Positions 23,257 through 26,200 of a stretch of 26,200 nucleotides of DNA are shown piece by piece. The notes beneath the pieces are model-generated. The model was not told where the DNA came from. It ran no database searches and saw only the letters and a program-made list of their open reading frames with translations. Source of the DNA: Geobacter sp. UBA5735. GTDB lineage: Bacteria > Desulfobacterota > Desulfuromonadia > Geobacterales > Geobacteraceae. The position numbers were made by a program, and so were the translations under genes. Positions within the stretch are counted from its first letter, which is position 1. Each line of letters begins with the position of its first letter. The DNA is taken from NCBI GenBank assembly GCA_002419385.1, contig DIFZ01000044.1, positions 1 to 26,200 on the forward strand, read 5' to 3'.

Positions 23257-24689
23257 AGTTCCTGCTCCTTTTCATGCTGCGGAAGCGCAATGGTAAAAAC
23301 CGTGCCTTTGCCGACGGTGCTCTCTACCGAGAGCTCTCCACCGTGCTCTTTAACGATCCTTTCCGTGATCGCCAGCCCCAGGCCGATTCCTGCTTCTTTG
23401 GTGGTGAAATAGGGCTGGGAAATCTTGGGCAGGTCTTCAGGCCGGATGCCGATTCCCTGGTCAGCAACCGTGAGCAGAGCCTTTTTGTTCTCGGCATCGA
23501 ATCGGGCTGCAAGGGTTATGACCCCGCCGTCAGGCATGGATTGGGCTGCGTTGGTTATCAGGTTTACCAGGCAATTGCGGAGCAGCTCGGGGTCCGCCTC
23601 AAGCAAGGGAAGATCCGGCGACTCCCCGCACATGATCTTGATGCGCTGTTCGGCCAGCTTGTCTTCTAGGAGCGGCAGCACTTTCTCCACCAGTTCCTGG
23701 TAGGAGAGGGAAGTCAGTCTCAGTTTGAGGGGCCGGCCGTAGCTCATGAAATTGAGCACCATGTAATTGACCCTGCGGACTTCTTCCTTGATCTTGTCCA
23801 GGAGTTCCTCGAACTCGGCGGTCCTGTTTGGGCAGGATTGCTCGATATCGCTCTTCAGGTGGTCGACGGCGAGGCTTATGTAGTTCAGCGGGTTGCGGAT
23901 TTCGTGGGCGATCCCGGATGCCAGCTGCCCCACACGGGAGAGGTGCTCGGCTTCATAGAGCCTCTTTTCGAGCTGTTCCCGTTCTCTGAGCTTGCTGACC
24001 ATTTCATTGAAATTGGCTGCCAGCTCACCGATTTCGTCCCCGCTCTTCACCGGGAAGGTCTCCGAGAGATCTCCCGAGGAGACTTTCTTGACACTGTCCA
24101 CAATCCGGCGGATCGGCCGGGTGTAGTTGCGGGCAAGAAAAATGGTCAGCCCGATGCCGAGCATGAAGACCAGGGAAGTGGCAGCCAGCCGGCTGACGAA
24201 ATTCTCGTGCTGAATGGTGCGTATGTTGTCGAGGAGTAGGTTGATGTGCACGTATCCGAGCTGTTCGTCACCCACTATCACCGGCACCACCAGATCATAG
24301 GGATGGGTTGTGTCGGCATCTGCTGTCTTGTTTCCCGGTACGGACCGCGACGCCTTGAGCCCCTTGTCCAGCTTCCCGATGTCACGCCGTTTGCCGACTT
24401 TGTCAGGATCGGACGAATTGATGATCTCCCCTTCGTTGCTTATGATGTTGATTTCATTGATTCCCTTCCTTTTGGCATCCTTCAGGTAATCCTTGAGCGT
24501 CGAGGAAAACTCGGCTTCCGACGTGAGATCCGCAACGCTTATCTGTATGGCCTTGGAGACCTCGGTCGAGCTTTCCTGTATCTCACTGACAAGGTCGTTC
24601 TGGCTGTACTGGTTCAGCATGAAAAGTGTGCAAACCGCGATGATGAGCAGGGAAACCATGATCATCACCAACTTTGCGTTGAGTCTCAT
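23253..24689 (-). CDS. Membrane sensor histidine kinase (HAMP, HisKA, HATPase)
   Basis: The 478-residue kinase has a membrane helix at about 6-27, a ~135-residue extracytoplasmic sensor (28-165), a second helix (166-186), a HAMP domain (187-238), a HisKA domain with the phospho-acceptor His262 in SGIAHEIRNPLN, and an ATPase domain with NLITNAAQS, DQGIGI and GIGLGLAI. The sensor has a mixed alpha/beta pattern (INEINIISNEGEIINSS ... YDLVVPVIVGDEQLGYVHINL) consistent with a single Cache/PDC-type fold, so a small-molecule ligand is plausible. The ribosome site before the ATG at 24689 is weak. It is paired with the NtrC-type regulator downstream. Confidence 0.95.
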   Translation of the reverse strand: MRLNAKLVMIMVSLLIIAVCTLFMLNQYSQNDLVSEIQESSTEVSKAIQISVADLTSEAEFSSTLKDYLKDAKRKGINEINIISNEGEIINSSDPDKVGKRRDIGKLDKGLKASRSVPGNKTADADTTHPYDLVVPVIVGDEQLGYVHINLLLDNIRTIQHENFVSRLAATSLVFMLGIGLTIFLARNYTRPIRRIVDSVKKVSSGDLSETFPVKSGDEIGELAANFNEMVSKLREREQLEKRLYEAEHLSRVGQLASGIAHEIRNPLNYISLAVDHLKSDIEQSCPNRTAEFEELLDKIKEEVRRVNYMVLNFMSYGRPLKLRLTSLSYQELVEKVLPLLEDKLAEQRIKIMCGESPDLPLLEADPELLRNCLVNLITNAAQSMPDGGVITLAARFDAENKKALLTVADQGIGIRPEDLPKISQPYFTTKEAGIGLGLAITERIVKEHGGELSVESTVGKGTVFTIALPQHEKEQEL

Positions 24690-24809
24690 TGCGGATACCG
24701 TCCCGTTTCTGGAATGAGGAGTATGGCCGGGTGGAATTATAACTCAGCGAAGCGGCAGAGAACAAGAGGATAAGGAAGGGTTTTCGTCCGGGATAAGGGC
24801 CGGCATTCG

Positions 24810-24852
24810 GCGGGGCCATGCGGCCGTCTTTGTCTGACCGCGGTGGCCCCGC
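24810..24852 (-). other. Long GC-rich hairpin between ABM gene and sensor kinase
   Basis: GCGGGGCCA (24810-24818) pairs with TGGCCCCGC (24844-24852), with an inner GCGG/CCGC extension. It lies right after the stop of the monooxygenase gene at 24865 but is not followed by a U-tract. It probably shapes the 3' end of that transcript or separates it from the kinase. Confidence 0.45.
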
Positions 24853-24864
24853 TTCGAGGCAATG

Positions 24865-25176
24865 CTACTTTGCCGGTTCGGTGACCATTTCCCAGATTGA
24901 AATGTCCAGCGGTTCGGAACACAGTTCGTCAGCAGCAGCCGCCAGTGCTTTGAGGTAGGGCATTGCCAGGTGCTCGTCCAACGCCTGTTTGCTGGTCCAG
25001 TTCTCGTACAGGATGAAGACTCGCTTGTCGTCCTTCAACTGGTGCAGGTCATAATTGATGCAGCCGGCCTCAGCTCTCGTAGGGGCAACGCAACCCATGA
25101 TTTCCTTTTTGATTTTTTCTTCCATACCATCTTTTGCTTTGAATCGTGCCAGTACGGTAATTTTCGTGTCAGCCAT
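24865..25176 (-). CDS. Antibiotic biosynthesis monooxygenase (ABM) domain protein
   Basis: The 103-residue protein is a single ABM/dimeric alpha-beta barrel of the YgiN-like quinol monooxygenase type. Signatures include ITVLARFKAKDGMEEKIKKEI, ARAEAGCINYDLHQ (as TRAEAGCINYDLHQ) and VFILYENWTSKQALDEHLAMPYL. Such small proteins act as dimers on quinones, or remove reactive aldehydes or oxidants; the substrate here is not predictable. The ATG at 25176 has AGGAG 7-8 nt upstream. The leader contains a perfect TCGCGTC-N10-GACGCGA inverted repeat (25207-25230) and a TTAGA-N5-TCTAA repeat (25243-25257), suggesting a dedicated repressor. Confidence 0.92.
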   Translation of the reverse strand: MADTKITVLARFKAKDGMEEKIKKEIMGCVAPTRAEAGCINYDLHQLKDDKRVFILYENWTSKQALDEHLAMPYLKALAAAADELCSEPLDISIWEMVTEPAK

Positions 25177-25206
25177 TTTGTATCTCCTTTCCCGGGGATT
25201 GTGAAC

Positions 25207-25257
25207 TCGCGTCTGCAGGTCATGACGCGAAGAGTAAACAGCTTAGAAGGACTCTAA
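25207..25257. promoter_or_regulatory. Two inverted repeats in the ABM gene leader (operator candidate)
   Basis: TCGCGTC-N10-GACGCGA (25207-25230) and TTAGA-N5-TCTAA (25243-25257) are both perfect and lie 30-80 bp before the ABM start, where promoter and operator are expected. No regulator gene is adjacent. Confidence 0.5.
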
Positions 25258-25319
25258 CACAACGGGTGAGTTGTCGCCACAGGGAAAATGAAGAGAGTGG
25301 GGTGGCGCCGGAGGCCCGG

Positions 25320-26057
25320 CTATTTTTTCACGGCGCCCAGCGGCAGGACGGTCTTGCCGTAAACTTCGTTCAACACCTGGGCAAGCCCGGTATAAATTGC
25401 AGAAAGGCCGGTGAGGATGCCTTCATAGCCGATCAGGGTTCCGATGGGTGCCCCGGTTGCATCTTTGTAGGCCAGGAGGAAGAAAAGCAGCGTGAGCAGG
25501 CCGAATACCACCTGGAGCGCGCGGTTGAGGCGGAAGGTGCCGATGAAGAGAACTGCGGTGAACAGCCCCCACATTCCCAGGTATGCAGCCATGGAAATCT
25601 CGGTCGGTTTATCTGCCAATCCGAGTTTCGGCATGACGATCAGCCCGACGAGGGTCAGCCAGAAGAGGCCATAGGAAGTGAAGGCGGTTGTGCCGAAGGT
25701 GTTTTTCTTTTTCCATTCCATGATGCCGACAATTACCTGGGCAAGGCCTCCATAGAAGATTCCCATGGCCAGGATCATGGCATCCATGGGAAAGAAGCCG
25801 GCATTGTGGAGGTTGAGGAGAACCGTCGTCAAGCCGAAAGCGCACAACCCCAGCGGGGCCGGGTTCGCGGTCGTGTCGCACAGTGCCACTTCGGATTTCG
25901 TCACTCCTGTACCAAGATCCCCCAACTCACCAAAAACCGCATGCTCGCCGTTGAGGTCGCCGACGGCTCCGGTGCCTGCTCTGGCAAAACGCTCCCTGGT
26001 CTCCTTTGCAAATTCGCTCAGTCCAGCGTCTTTTTTCTTTCCTTCATCCTTCGACAT
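25320..26057 (-). CDS. GPR1/FUN34/YaaH (SatP-type) acetate transporter family protein
   Basis: The 245-residue membrane protein carries the family signature NPAPLGLCAFGLTTVLLN (about 65-82) and six hydrophobic segments. Family members (SatP) transport acetate and succinate. This one has a longer than usual hydrophilic N-terminus of about 60 residues (Lys, Glu and Gly rich). The start has AGGAGG 8 nt upstream. Two direct repeats TTTGATC(T/C)GCGT at 26102-26113 and 26122-26133, spaced 20 bp, lie in the upstream region. In Geobacter-type bacteria acetate is the main electron donor, so a role in acetate uptake is plausible but not shown. Confidence 0.92.
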   Translation of the reverse strand: MSKDEGKKKDAGLSEFAKETRERFARAGTGAVGDLNGEHAVFGELGDLGTGVTKSEVALCDTTANPAPLGLCAFGLTTVLLNLHNAGFFPMDAMILAMGIFYGGLAQVIVGIMEWKKKNTFGTTAFTSYGLFWLTLVGLIVMPKLGLADKPTEISMAAYLGMWGLFTAVLFIGTFRLNRALQVVFGLLTLLFFLLAYKDATGAPIGTLIGYEGILTGLSAIYTGLAQVLNEVYGKTVLPLGAVKK

Positions 26058-26101
26058 TGCGCCTGCCTCCTGTTAGATGGTGTTGTGCTGATGGATTGAG
26101 G

Positions 26102-26133
26102 TTTGATCTGCGTTCATCAGATTTGATCCGCGT
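26102..26133. repeat. Direct repeats upstream of the acetate-type transporter
   Basis: TTTGATCTGCGT and TTTGATCCGCGT start 20 bp apart, about two helical turns, upstream of the transporter start. This spacing suits a regulator bound as two units on one DNA face. Function is inferred only. Confidence 0.4.
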
Positions 26134-26200
26134 CCAAATGCTTTTAAAGGATAAAATGTCAACTAATAAGGTGTTGCTAGGAGTCTGTCGGGCTTTCGCA

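Noticed and set aside
25266..26099. 277-codon + strand frame opposite the transporter
   Set aside because: Antisense to a clear membrane protein; composition is hydrophilic shadow with no ribosome site.
1..26200. tRNA, rRNA, CRISPR arrays, insertion sequences
   Set aside because: No cloverleaf-like sequence, regularly spaced direct repeats, transposase motifs or terminal repeats with target duplications were recognised on reading both strands.

Overview
The window looks like chromosomal DNA of a Geobacter-type bacterium (Desulfuromonadia, formerly Deltaproteobacteria). It is moderately GC-rich and Gram-negative: it encodes an Omp85-type outer-membrane barrel, lipoproteins and RlpA. It also has the regulator mix typical of that group, namely an NtrC-type response regulator with its kinase, a receiver-GGDEF protein and Ser/Thr kinases. 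The rsmB-rpe pair behind htpX and a GPR1/FUN34/YaaH acetate-type transporter fit the same assignment. The genus cannot be fixed from the sequence alone.

Layout. Positions 1-3718 (+ strand) are a more AT-rich, accessory-looking stretch: the 3' part of a beta-propeller-like protein, a 40-residue membrane peptide, a three-TM protein with a large soluble C-terminal domain, and a DUF2169 protein of the kind found beside type VI secretion (T6SS) VgrG/effector genes. No T6SS structural gene is in the window. A bidirectional hairpin terminator separates this block from a small secreted Gly/His/Tyr-rich protein (3903-4256, - strand).

Positions 4400-10153 (- strand) hold the most interesting locus: a six-gene run, read from 10153 leftwards. 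It encodes an exported trypsin/HtrA-like protease tethered to a cytoplasmic FHA domain, a membrane Ser/Thr kinase with a proline-rich extracytoplasmic tail, a lipoprotein, a zinc-ribbon/FHA protein, a membrane PP2C phosphatase, and an RlpA/SPOR cell-wall lipoprotein. Together they can write, read and erase phospho-threonine at the inner membrane, with a protease and envelope proteins on the outside face. This resembles the threonine-phosphorylation regulators of T6SS, but with an unusual protease input.

Positions 10154-10991 have no convincing protein gene. They contain a perfect 21-bp-arm palindrome, a possible structured + strand RNA ending in a canonical terminator, and the leader of a 61-residue Cys-rich protein (10992-11177). 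Positions 11300-13241 (- strand) encode an exported papain-family protease with four tandem ~97-residue repeats; its signal peptide and catalytic cysteine are separated from each other by a one-base frameshift.

Positions 13547-17720 (+ strand) are housekeeping and signalling genes: htpX, rsmB, rpe and a receiver-GGDEF diguanylate cyclase. Positions 17791-26057 (- strand) hold a POTRA-less Omp85 barrel, an alpha-glucan phosphorylase, a sigma54-dependent response regulator with its sensor kinase (ATGA overlap), an ABM-domain monooxygenase with a strong inverted repeat in its leader, and an acetate-type transporter. No tRNA, rRNA, CRISPR array or insertion sequence was seen.
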